Source: Luteimonas arsenica
Lineage (GTDB): Bacteria; Pseudomonadota; Gammaproteobacteria; Xanthomonadales; Xanthomonadaceae
Direction: 5' to 3'
Assembly (NCBI RefSeq): GCF_004352825.1
Contig: NZ_SJRW01000001.1
Span: 496,001 to 560,000, forward strand
DNA: 64,000 bases
The notes below the pieces were generated by a model. It was not told the DNA's origin and made no database searches. It saw only the letters and a list, made by a program, of their open reading frames with translations. The translations under genes were made by a program, and so were the position numbers. Numbering within the stretch: the first letter of the stretch is position 1; every line of letters begins with the position of its first letter. Positions 57,116 through 64,000 of the stretch are shown here, piece by piece.

Positions 57116-57973
57116 TTAGAGGTCCTGCTCGTACCGGATGTACGGTACGGTCCCTTCGTCGTCACGGCCGTTGATGCTGGGGGCGAACGGATTCCGCCCC
57201 TTGGTGACGAGATTGTCGGCGCCCACGGTGAGCTGGCCGCTCCAGGGGGTGCGCCAGGTCAGGCCCAGGCCCAGGCCTTCCCACTTCGGCTGCCCCGGGG
57301 TTTCGACGACGTGGCCGACGATGTTGGCGCTGAAGCGGCCGTAGCCGCCGCCAACGGCCAGGCTGCGCGAGGTCCAGGTGTCGCCGATGCCCAGGTTGGT
57401 GGCCTCGGCGGGGGTCACCAGGGTGGCCTTGGCCACGGTGCCGGCGATCGACACCATGCCTTCGCGGCCGATGTTGTGCTGGGCGAAGACGGTCAGGTCG
57501 TTGACGTCGACCGTGGCGGCGGTGCCACGGTTGCCCGGGTTGGCCAGCCAGGCGGGAAGGGTCCCGCTGCCACTGCCCGCGCTCAGGCCGAGTCGGGTGT
57601 TGCTGCCCGTCTTGAAGGCCGCGCTGCCGCTGGCGCGGGAACCGGCCTGGTCGGCAAAGCTGGCGAGCATGCAGTTGTTGGCGAGGTTGCCCAGTGCGCT
57701 GGCCAGGCCACTCTTCCGGTCGCAGAACACGCCCAGCGAGTTGCCGGCATCGATGCCGAAGGCGGCGTCGAGGGCGTTGCCGTCGAAGCCGTGCGTGGCG
57801 CCGGGGCTGGCAGGCTCCAGCAGGAGCAGGGCCTCGATCTTGCCACTGGACTGGTTCCATACCGGCAACACGGCCTGGTCGCGCTTGCCGGGCAGCGTCT
57901 GCGCGTGCGCACCCGTCGCCACGCCGAAGGCGAGGAGCAGGGACAGCGACAACTGTGCGAGACGCGGCTTCAT
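57116..57973 (-). CDS. Small secreted beta-rich protein paired with the TonB receptor
   Basis: A 285-residue protein with a signal peptide (MKPRLAQLSLSLLLAFGVATGAHA-Q). The mature part is beta-rich with two cysteines in the N-terminal half. The C-terminal 45 residues (TPWSGQLTVGADNLVTKGRN, then PYIRYEQDL) align with the last strands of the adjacent TonB receptor (LPWNAKVALGVRNVGNKMPP, then PYIRYEQNF). It may be a small outer-membrane protein using the same barrel-end signature. Function unknown. Own promoter at 58029-58057; the receptor gene follows after 170 bp. Confidence 0.75.
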   Translation of the reverse strand: MKPRLAQLSLSLLLAFGVATGAHAQTLPGKRDQAVLPVWNQSSGKIEALLLLEPASPGATHGFDGNALDAAFGIDAGNSLGVFCDRKSGLASALGNLANNCMLASFADQAGSRASGSAAFKTGSNTRLGLSAGSGSGTLPAWLANPGNRGTAATVDVNDLTVFAQHNIGREGMVSIAGTVAKATLVTPAEATNLGIGDTWTSRSLAVGGGYGRFSANIVGHVVETPGQPKWEGLGLGLTWRTPWSGQLTVGADNLVTKGRNPFAPSINGRDDEGTVPYIRYEQDL

Positions 57974-58028
57974 GGCCCGTCGATAGACCCCGTGTGGCCG
58001 GCGGAAGTTCAACCCGGTAGTGGGTGGA

Positions 58029-58057
58029 ACTCTAGTCGGTTTATGTTTCTTTAACAA
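58029..58057 (-). promoter_or_regulatory. Promoter of the small outer-membrane protein gene
   Basis: On the minus strand, TTGTTA (58057-58052), a 17-bp AT-rich spacer, and TAGAGT (58034-58029), about 55 bp before the ATG. The AT-rich patch stands out against the GC-rich surroundings. Confidence 0.55.
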
Positions 58058-58071
58058 TCCCCATGCCGCCG

Positions 58072-58971
58072 TCACTGCAGTCCCGGCGGGGCGGCCATTG
58101 GGCTCCCGGCCCCCGTGAACAGGGCGTGCACGTCGGCACTGTCGAAGACGTAGGCCTGGCCGCAGAACTCGCAGCGGACCGTGGCCGTGCCGTCCTGCAG
58201 GGCGGCCTCGGCCTCGTCCCGGCCCAGGGAGGCCAGCATCGCCTCGACCCGGGCGCGCGAGCAGGAGCAGGCGAAGGCCAGCGGTCGTCCGCCGACCCGT
58301 TCGGGCGATTCTTCGTGGAACAGCCGGTGCAGCAGTTCGCTGCCGGGGGTGGCCAGCAGTTCTTCGCTGCCCAGGGTAGAGAACAGCGCGCTGGCGCGGT
58401 CCCAGCCGTCGTCGTCTCCGTCGTCGGCGGGGAGCTTCTGCAGCATCAGACCGGTGGCGCAGTGGTCGCCGGCGGCCAGCAGGATCCGCGTGGGCAACTG
58501 CTCGGACTGCGAGAAATAAGCCTCGAAGGCCTGCGACAGGCCGGGCGCATCCAGCGGCACGATGCCCTGGTAGCGGTGGGCGTCACGGCCACCGATGCCG
58601 GGGTTCTCGATGGTGATGGCGAGCAGGGCGCCGTCGCCCAGTTCGCCTGGTCCGGCGACGTCGCCGCCGCCTTCTGCGATGCGCGCTATGCCGCGGAGGG
58701 TGCCGGTGGCCGTGCATTCGGCGAAGAGGGTGCGCAGCGTGCCTTCGCCCTTGAGCTGCACCGACAGGCGGCCGTCCACCTTGACGTGACCGGTGAACAG
58801 TGCCGAGGCCACCGTGGCCTCGCCGAGCAACTGGCGTACTCCCGGCGGGTAATCGTCGCTGGCGGCGATGTGCCGCCAGGTTTCGCCCAGGCGCACGTGC
58901 ACCCCGCGCACGCCGGCGCGCGGCAACAGGAAGCGGGTCAGGTGGTCCTGGCTGTGGCTGGCGTCGGTCAT
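58072..58971 (-). CDS. hslO: Redox-regulated chaperone Hsp33
   Basis: A 299-residue holdase chaperone activated by oxidation. The C-terminal zinc centre is intact: CSC (Cys235, Cys237) and CEFC (Cys267, Cys270). The N-terminal domain has [28 protein letters not shown] (seen in two blocks) and [11 protein letters not shown], typical of the substrate-binding core. The start [17 protein letters not shown] agrees with the family; the longer frame is a shadow of mtgA. Divergent from mtgA with 84 bp between. Confidence 0.95.
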   Translation of the reverse strand: MTDASHSQDHLTRFLLPRAGVRGVHVRLGETWRHIAASDDYPPGVRQLLGEATVASALFTGHVKVDGRLSVQLKGEGTLRTLFAECTATGTLRGIARIAEGGGDVAGPGELGDGALLAITIENPGIGGRDAHRYQGIVPLDAPGLSQAFEAYFSQSEQLPTRILLAAGDHCATGLMLQKLPADDGDDDGWDRASALFSTLGSEELLATPGSELLHRLFHEESPERVGGRPLAFACSCSRARVEAMLASLGRDEAEAALQDGTATVRCEFCGQAYVFDSADVHALFTGAGSPMAAPPGLQ

Positions 58972-59055
58972 GCGGGATCCGGTGTGCGTTGTGGTGGCGG
59001 GCGCGGGCTGGATAATCGCCACGTCGGCCCGTGGGGGCGAGTACCGGAGATGGGG

Positions 59056-59808
59056 ATGGCACGGGGCAGGAACAAGGATGCGGGGGCGTCGCCGCCCGCG
59101 GTGCCCCGGCGCCGCCGCAGCCGATGGCACTGGCTGTGGAAGCTGCCGCTGCTGCTGGCGATGCTGAGCGTGCTGCAGGTGCTGGCGCTGCGCTTCATCG
59201 ATCCGCCGTTCTCCTCGTTCATGGCGATCCGCCAGTTCGAGGCCCTGCGCGCGGGCGACACCGGCTTCCGCATCGCCTACGACTGGCGCGACCTGGACCA
59301 CATCGCGCCCTCGCTGCCGCTGGCGGCGGTCGCGGCCGAAGACCAGAACTTCGCCAGCCACCGCGGCTTCGACCTGGATGCCATCGAGCGCGCGCGCGAG
59401 CACAACGCCCGCGGCGGCCGCACCCGCGGCGCCAGCACGATCAGCCAGCAGCTGGCGAAGAACCTGTTCCTCTGGGGCGGGCGCAGCTGGGTGCGCAAGG
59501 GCGCCGAGGCCTGGTACACGCTGTTGATCGAAACCCTGTGGCCGAAGCAGCGGATCCTCGAGGTCTATGTGAACGTGGCCGAGTTCGGCGACGGCATCTA
59601 CGGCGCGCAGGCGGCGGCACGCAGCTACTGGGGCAAGGACGCCAGTGCGCTGTCGAACAACGAGAGCGCGCGGCTGGCCGCGGTGCTGCCGAGCCCGCGA
59701 CGCTACAGCGCCCACCGCCCGGGGCCGTATGTGCAGCGTCGCGCGCAGTGGATCGAGCGCAACATGCGCAACCTCGGCGGCAAAGGCTGGCTGGAGACGC
59801 TGGAGTGA
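59056..59808 (+). CDS. mtgA: Monofunctional biosynthetic peptidoglycan transglycosylase
   Basis: A 250-residue membrane-anchored GT51 enzyme that polymerises lipid II glycan strands without a transpeptidase domain. An N-terminal span ([19 protein letters not shown]) is followed by the catalytic [12 protein letters not shown] (Glu base), [17 protein letters not shown], and [22 protein letters not shown]. Of two nearby ATGs, the second has GGAG at the right spacing. The length matches E. coli MtgA (242). Confidence 0.95.
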   Translation: MARGRNKDAGASPPAVPRRRRSRWHWLWKLPLLLAMLSVLQVLALRFIDPPFSSFMAIRQFEALRAGDTGFRIAYDWRDLDHIAPSLPLAAVAAEDQNFASHRGFDLDAIERAREHNARGGRTRGASTISQQLAKNLFLWGGRSWVRKGAEAWYTLLIETLWPKQRILEVYVNVAEFGDGIYGAQAAARSYWGKDASALSNNESARLAAVLPSPRRYSAHRPGPYVQRRAQWIERNMRNLGGKGWLETLE

Positions 59809-59833
59809 GCCCGGCGCAGGCTAGGATGGCGGC

Positions 59834-60862
59834 ATGACGCGCGAACGCCTGACCGTGGTGGTGGCAGCCTTCAACGAGGCCCAGTCGCTGCCCGAACTGC
59901 ATCCCCGCCTGTCCGGCGTGCTCGACGGCCTGGAGGCCGGCGACGGCCTGGCCTGTGGCGTGCTCTACGTCGACGACGGCAGCACTGACGGCACCTGGGC
60001 GGTGCTGCAGCAGCTGGCCGCCGCCGACCCGCGGGTGTCGCTGCTGCGCCTGTCGCGCAACTTCGGCAAGGAGGCGGCGCTGACCGCGGGCCTGGACCGG
60101 GTGGTCTCCGGCGCCGCGCTGATCCTGGATGCTGACGGCCAGGATCCGCCGGAGCTGATCCCGGAGTTCGTCGCGCGCTGGCGCGAGGGCCATGACGACG
60201 TCCACGGGACGCGCCTGGCGCGCGAGGGCGAGGGCTGGTTCAAGCGCGCTTCGGCACATGCCTTCTATCGCGTGATCCAGCGCCTTTCGAAAACCCCGGT
60301 GCCTGCGGATACCGGCGATTTCCGGCTGCTGTCCCCGCGCGCGCTGTCGGCGCTGCGCGAGCTGCGCGAGCGCCACCGTTTCATGAAGGGCCTGTTCGGC
60401 TGGATCGGCTTCAACCGCGTCGCCGTGCCCTACCGGCGCGAACCGCGGCTTGCGGGCCACAGCAAATTCAACGCCTGGCGGCTGTGGAACTTCGCGCTGG
60501 AAGGCATCACCAGCTTCTCGACCGCGCCGCTGCGCCTGGCCACGTACCTCGGCGTGGCCACCGCGCTGGTCGCCTTCGCCTATGGCCTCTGGATCATCGT
60601 GAAGGCGTTGTTCTGGGGTGACCCGGTCGCAGGCTGGCCGACGATGATGTCGGTGATCCTGTTCCTGGGCGGCGTGCAGCTGGTGGCGCTGGGGCTGATC
60701 GGCGAGTACCTCGGGCGGATCTACGAGGAGTCGAAGCAGCGTCCGCTGTACCTGGTCGACACCTGGTCGCCGGCCGAAGGGGTATGCTCGGCCATGCCAC
60801 CCACGATCGAGCGAGGTTGTGATGCGCACGGTGAGGCAGCTGCTGGAGTCGAAGGGGCCTGA
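59834..60862 (+). CDS. Family-2 glycosyltransferase, polyprenyl-phosphate type (DPM1/GtrB-like)
   Basis: A 342-residue membrane glycosyltransferase. The GT-A domain has VVVAAFNEAQSLPEL, YVDDGSTDGTW, LILDADGQDPPELI (DxD-type metal site) and RLSRNFGKEAALTAGL. Two C-terminal membrane spans (ATYLGVATALVAFAYGLWIIV, MMSVILFLGGVQLVALGLIG) precede YLGRIYEESKQRPLYLVD. Such enzymes load a sugar onto undecaprenyl phosphate for lipid A or surface-glycan modification. The last 14 codons overlap the CBS gene by 41 nt in another frame. Confidence 0.87.
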   Translation: MTRERLTVVVAAFNEAQSLPELHPRLSGVLDGLEAGDGLACGVLYVDDGSTDGTWAVLQQLAAADPRVSLLRLSRNFGKEAALTAGLDRVVSGAALILDADGQDPPELIPEFVARWREGHDDVHGTRLAREGEGWFKRASAHAFYRVIQRLSKTPVPADTGDFRLLSPRALSALRELRERHRFMKGLFGWIGFNRVAVPYRREPRLAGHSKFNAWRLWNFALEGITSFSTAPLRLATYLGVATALVAFAYGLWIIVKALFWGDPVAGWPTMMSVILFLGGVQLVALGLIGEYLGRIYEESKQRPLYLVDTWSPAEGVCSAMPPTIERGCDAHGEAAAGVEGA

Positions 60863-61253
60863 GGTCTTCGCGATCAGCCCGGATGCGGCGGTGATCGATG
60901 CCATCCGGCTGATGGCCGAGAAGGGGGTCGGGGCACTCGTGGTGCTCGAACCCGGGGGGCGCCTGGCCGGCATCGTTTCCGAACGCGATTACGCGCGGAA
61001 GATCGTGCTCGAAGGGCGCTCGTCGAAGGACACGCCGGTGCGCGACATCATGACCGCGGATGCGGTGACCGTGGGGCTCGACGAGGTCGCGCCTGCCTGC
61101 ATGCACCTGATGACAGAAAGGCGCATCCGCCACCTGCCGGTGGTCGTGGACGGCCGGGTGGCGGGCGTGGTCTCGATCGGCGACCTGGTGAAGGCGGTGA
61201 TCGAGGAGCAGCAGATCGAACTGGAGCAGCTGCAGCGCTACATCACGTCCTGA
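60822..61253 (+). CDS. CBS-domain protein
   Basis: A 143-residue protein made of two CBS motifs: MRTVRQLLESKGPEVFAISPDAAVIDAIRLMAEKGVGALVV (residues 1-41, read in pieces) with GIVSERDYARKI, and VRDIMTADAVTVGLDEVAPACMHLMTERRIRHLPVV with GVVSIGDLVKAVIEEQ. CBS pairs bind adenine nucleotides and act as energy sensors; stand-alone members have unknown partners. ATG is favoured over the adjoining GTG by the GCGAGG site. It overlaps the glycosyltransferase gene end by 41 nt. Confidence 0.9.
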   Translation: MRTVRQLLESKGPEVFAISPDAAVIDAIRLMAEKGVGALVVLEPGGRLAGIVSERDYARKIVLEGRSSKDTPVRDIMTADAVTVGLDEVAPACMHLMTERRIRHLPVVVDGRVAGVVSIGDLVKAVIEEQQIELEQLQRYITS

Positions 61254-61262
61254 GGGCCTGCT

Positions 61263-63221
61263 TCACTTCGCGTATTGGCCGCCGCAGTCGCTGTCCTCGC
61301 CGGGGCCGAGTTCAAGGGTCGCAAGCAGGGCCGCCGGCGGCGCGATGCTGGCCAGGCCCAGGGCGATCGCGCCGCGCAGGCCCAAGCGGGCCATGTCGGG
61401 GCGGAAGCCGGGGTCGCGAAAGCTGCCGTCGACCACCAGCGGCGAACGCAGGGCGAGGATGCTGCGGTCCTTCGGTCGTGGCTTGAGCAGCAGGTCCAGC
61501 TGTTCCTCGCCGAGGTCGACCGTGCCTTCGCCGACGATGATCGTGTCGGCGGTGTCGAAGGCCAGCGCGCGCGAGGTCATCACCCCGTCCTGAATCGCGA
61601 AGTCGGCGAAGGCGCAGCGGATCGCGACCTTCTGGTCTTTGCCGAGCAGGAATTTGAGCGCTTCGAAGATGTCGAGGCCGGCAAGCTCGAGCAGCAGGTT
61701 GCTGATCTCGCCGCGGCCCATGCCCAGGGCGGCCTCGCCGTCGGCGGTGGCGGCCATGCGCGCGATCGAGTTGCCGGTGGCGCTGATGTCGATGTCGCCG
61801 CCGATGCGCCCCACGGCGTTCGCGGTGAGCTCGGCGTCGGGGAACAGGCGTGGCAGGTCGAGCCTGCGCGCGCGGATCGCGGCATCGGTGCGGATGGTGT
61901 CCTGGCGCGCGTCCATGCTGATGGTCGAGCGCACGCGGCCGCCGGCGACGCCGAAGTCCAGCGGGTCCAGGCGCAGCAGGCCGGCTTCGAGCAGGAAGCG
62001 CACGTCCATGTCCTCGATCGGCCAGCCCGGGGCCTCGATGCGCCGCGCTTTCCAGCGCACGTCGGCATCCATGCTGCGCAGGCGCTGCAGTTCGTAGGGC
62101 GTGTCCGGGAGCAGGCGGCCTTCGGCAGCGCGCTTCGCCGCCAGGGCCTCGAGCTCGGCGTTGCCGGTTTCGTCCGGGCCGGAATCGGGCGCGGCGCCGA
62201 CGAAGCCGGCAAGGTCGTCGAAGTCGAGCAGGTCCGAATGGAGGTCGCCCTCGAACAGCAGGCGCTCGCCGCCGGTGGTGACCTTGGCGGTGCCGCCGAG
62301 GTCGCTGTCGCCGACCTTGCCTTCGAAACCCTCGTAGCGCCAGATGTTCCCGTCGCGGATGAAGCGGCCGTCGAGTTCGTAGGGCGGGGTCGGCGGCAGC
62401 GCGATGCCGACCAGTGGATAGAGGTCTTCGAGATCCTTGCCCGACAGCGCCATGCGCACATCGAACGCGTCCAGGCCGAGCAGCCGGGTGATCGCGCCGC
62501 GTGCACGCGCGCGGGTGTCGCCGGCCGAGGCGCGCAGGTCGATCGCATAGGGCGTGTCGCTGTCGCGCAGCTCCAGCGGCGAGGCGACCGCGCCGGCGAG
62601 CCTGAAGGCCTCGCCGCGCCAGTGGCCGTTGCCGCGCAGGGTGAGCGGGCGCGTACTGGTGTTGTCTGCGTCGTCGCGGCTGGCCACGGCGAGGTCGACG
62701 TCGGTCCCGCCTTCGGCATCGACGAAGCGCAACCGGCCCTCGTCCACCTGCAAGTGGTCGATGCGCGGGCCGTCACCATCGCCGGACATGCCTTCGAACT
62801 GCCAGTTGCCGCCGGCATCGCCGGTTTCGAGCAGCAGGTCGGGCTTCGACAGGCGCAACTCCGGCACGTGGATGCGGCCGGCCAGCAGCGGCAGCAGGCG
62901 CACGTGCAGTTCAAGCGAGTCCGCGCGCGCCATCTCCGGCGTGTCCGACCAGGCGGCATTGCCGAGCACCAGCCCGTCGGCGCGGATGATCGTGGTGCGG
63001 CCGGGGGCGACGTGGAGGTCACCGGCGATGTCGAAGCTGCGGCCGGTGCGCGCGGAGACGATGCGTTCGACCGGACCCTTGAACCAGTTCCAGTCCCACA
63101 GCAGCGCCACGACCAGGAGCGCGACCGCGATCAGCGCGGCTGCGGTGCGGCCGGGATGGGCACGGACCGCGGCAAGCGCACGGCTTCGTGGCCTGTGGGG
63201 CGGCGGATTGTCCGTCGGCAT
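61263..63221 (-). CDS. AsmA-family protein
   Basis: A 652-residue envelope protein. One N-terminal membrane span (residues about 27-44) is followed by the AsmA beginning WFKGPVERIVSARTGRSFDIAGDLHV, then long repeating beta-rich sequence, and the C-terminal AsmA block DISATGNSIARMAATADGEAALGMGRGEISN with LLLKPRPKDRSILALRSPLVVDGSFRDP. AsmA-like proteins form hydrophobic grooves and are linked to phospholipid transport between the membranes. Converges on the CBS gene with 9 bp between. Confidence 0.88.
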   Translation of the reverse strand: MPTDNPPPHRPRSRALAAVRAHPGRTAAALIAVALLVVALLWDWNWFKGPVERIVSARTGRSFDIAGDLHVAPGRTTIIRADGLVLGNAAWSDTPEMARADSLELHVRLLPLLAGRIHVPELRLSKPDLLLETGDAGGNWQFEGMSGDGDGPRIDHLQVDEGRLRFVDAEGGTDVDLAVASRDDADNTSTRPLTLRGNGHWRGEAFRLAGAVASPLELRDSDTPYAIDLRASAGDTRARARGAITRLLGLDAFDVRMALSGKDLEDLYPLVGIALPPTPPYELDGRFIRDGNIWRYEGFEGKVGDSDLGGTAKVTTGGERLLFEGDLHSDLLDFDDLAGFVGAAPDSGPDETGNAELEALAAKRAAEGRLLPDTPYELQRLRSMDADVRWKARRIEAPGWPIEDMDVRFLLEAGLLRLDPLDFGVAGGRVRSTISMDARQDTIRTDAAIRARRLDLPRLFPDAELTANAVGRIGGDIDISATGNSIARMAATADGEAALGMGRGEISNLLLELAGLDIFEALKFLLGKDQKVAIRCAFADFAIQDGVMTSRALAFDTADTIIVGEGTVDLGEEQLDLLLKPRPKDRSILALRSPLVVDGSFRDPGFRPDMARLGLRGAIALGLASIAPPAALLATLELGPGEDSDCGGQYAK

Positions 63222-63299
63222 GTACGGCAGGTCCGATGGGGATGGACGACCACCATCCCGCGAAGCCGGTAAAACGGGAGTGAATGGGGCGGGGGGCTT

Positions 63300-63938
63300 T
63301 CAGGCGGGCAGCGTGACCTGGGCCATGACCGCGACGTAGTGGCAGACGCTGCCGGCGATGCAGAACAGGTGCCAGATCGCGTGCGAATAGGGGATCGATT
63401 CGCGGTGGTAGAAGATCGTGCCGAGCGTGTACAACACGCCGCCGGCAAGCAGCCAGCCGAAGGTCCAGGCGTCGAGCACGGCCAGCACCGGCTTGATCGC
63501 CACCAGCACCAGCCAGCCCATCGCCACGTAGATCAGCGTGGACAGGCGCTTGAAGCGCCCGGTGTAGAACAGCTTGAAGACCACGCCGGCCAGTGCGAGC
63601 GTCCAGATCGCGGCGAACAGGCCCCAACCCCACGGCCCGCGCAGCCCGATCAGGGTGAAGGGCGTGTAGGTGCCGGCGATCAGCAGGTAGATCGCGCAGT
63701 GGTCGAAGACTTTCAGCCGCCCCTTGAGCACCGGATGCTGGAAGGCGTGGTAGAGCGTCGAAGCGAGATAGAGCAGCAGCAGCGAAACCCCGAACACGAT
63801 CGCCGCGCCCAGCTGCCAGCCATTGCCGAAGATCGCGGCCAGCGTGATCAGCACCGCCCCGCCGGCCAGCGCCGCGGTCGCACCCAGGCCGTGCGTCAAC
63901 GCACTGGCCAGCTCCTCGCGCTTCTCGCGCAGGCTCAT
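63300..63938 (-). CDS. Hemolysin III/YqfA-like membrane protein (PAQR superfamily)
   Basis: A 212-residue protein with seven hydrophobic segments. The family residues are present: REELASALTHGLGA near the start, YLASTLYHAFQHP, KVFDHCAIYLLIAGTYTPF and, near the C terminus, SHAIWHLFCIAGSVCHYVAVM; the His/Asp/Ser set forms the PAQR metal site. The name hemolysin III is historical and does not prove lytic activity. ATG is used; an in-frame GTG three codons earlier is possible. No clear ribosome site. Confidence 0.9.
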   Translation of the reverse strand: MSLREKREELASALTHGLGATAALAGGAVLITLAAIFGNGWQLGAAIVFGVSLLLLYLASTLYHAFQHPVLKGRLKVFDHCAIYLLIAGTYTPFTLIGLRGPWGWGLFAAIWTLALAGVVFKLFYTGRFKRLSTLIYVAMGWLVLVAIKPVLAVLDAWTFGWLLAGGVLYTLGTIFYHRESIPYSHAIWHLFCIAGSVCHYVAVMAQVTLPA

Positions 63939-64000
63939 CGCGGACACGGCGGAATCCCGGGGGGAAGGAATCGCCCCCGATCATGCCATACGCAGGGGTA

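Overview
This window is a gene-dense, high-GC bacterial chromosome segment. I read it as Xanthomonadaceae/Lysobacteraceae (a Lysobacter- or Luteimonas-like organism). The basis is the combination of the ColR/VgrR-type two-component pair, the HemP plus heme-receptor locus, a lysine/alanine-repeat histone H1-like protein, large TonB-dependent receptors with the IEVTGSRIKR-type plug start, an S9D peptidase and an S-adenosylhomocysteine (SAH) riboswitch on ahcY. The genus is an inference. There is no prophage, insertion sequence, CRISPR array or rRNA operon. One tRNA (Gly, anticodon CCC) is present.

Layout. 1-305: thiS and the start of thiG (minus). 465-4834: GDSL autotransporter esterase, tRNA-Gly, a small secreted protein, rimK, then after a structured intergenic region a response regulator/histidine kinase pair. 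6196-10367 (minus): ilvE, a small secreted protein, metF and riboswitch-controlled ahcY; metK follows at 15157-16365, so the activated-methyl cycle is concentrated here. 10654-14994: a cysteine- and tryptophan-free LysM protein and an S9D peptidase with a TTG start. 16589-20225: a two-domain lipid acyltransferase, an LpxH-like phosphatase and a YdjM-like membrane protein. 20367-27372: nitroreductase, dusB, a DUF4893 lipoprotein, ribokinase plus nucleoside transporter, a GGQEF-variant diguanylate cyclase-like protein and an aldo/keto reductase.

27382-31574 is a Fur-type iron/heme locus (hemP, heme-type TonB receptor, hemin-uptake-associated protein, DUF6607). 31659-34773: qmcA/nfeD and gcvT/gcvH. 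34774-35574 is a long lower-GC stretch with no convincing gene; it ends in a strong terminator and may encode a small RNA. It precedes the H1-like protein. 36202-47797: serine hydrolase, lemA plus M48 protease, NTP/NDP-type transporter, a hotdog protein with a small membrane protein, fadE with a divergent TetR regulator, and pckG.

47850-57973 (minus) is the most unusual block. A small outer-membrane protein and a large TonB-dependent receptor share a C-terminal strand module. After a terminator come five tightly packed genes: TPR sulfotransferase, 2OG-Fe(II) oxygenase, SAM methyltransferase, TPR plus GT41 (O-GlcNAc-transferase/SPINDLY-like) glycosyltransferase, and TPR plus 2OG-Fe(II) oxygenase. 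The gene content suggests an undescribed modification pathway linked to TonB-dependent uptake or to the receptor itself. The right end holds hslO, mtgA, a family-2 glycosyltransferase overlapping a CBS-domain gene, an AsmA-like protein and a hemolysin-III-family protein.
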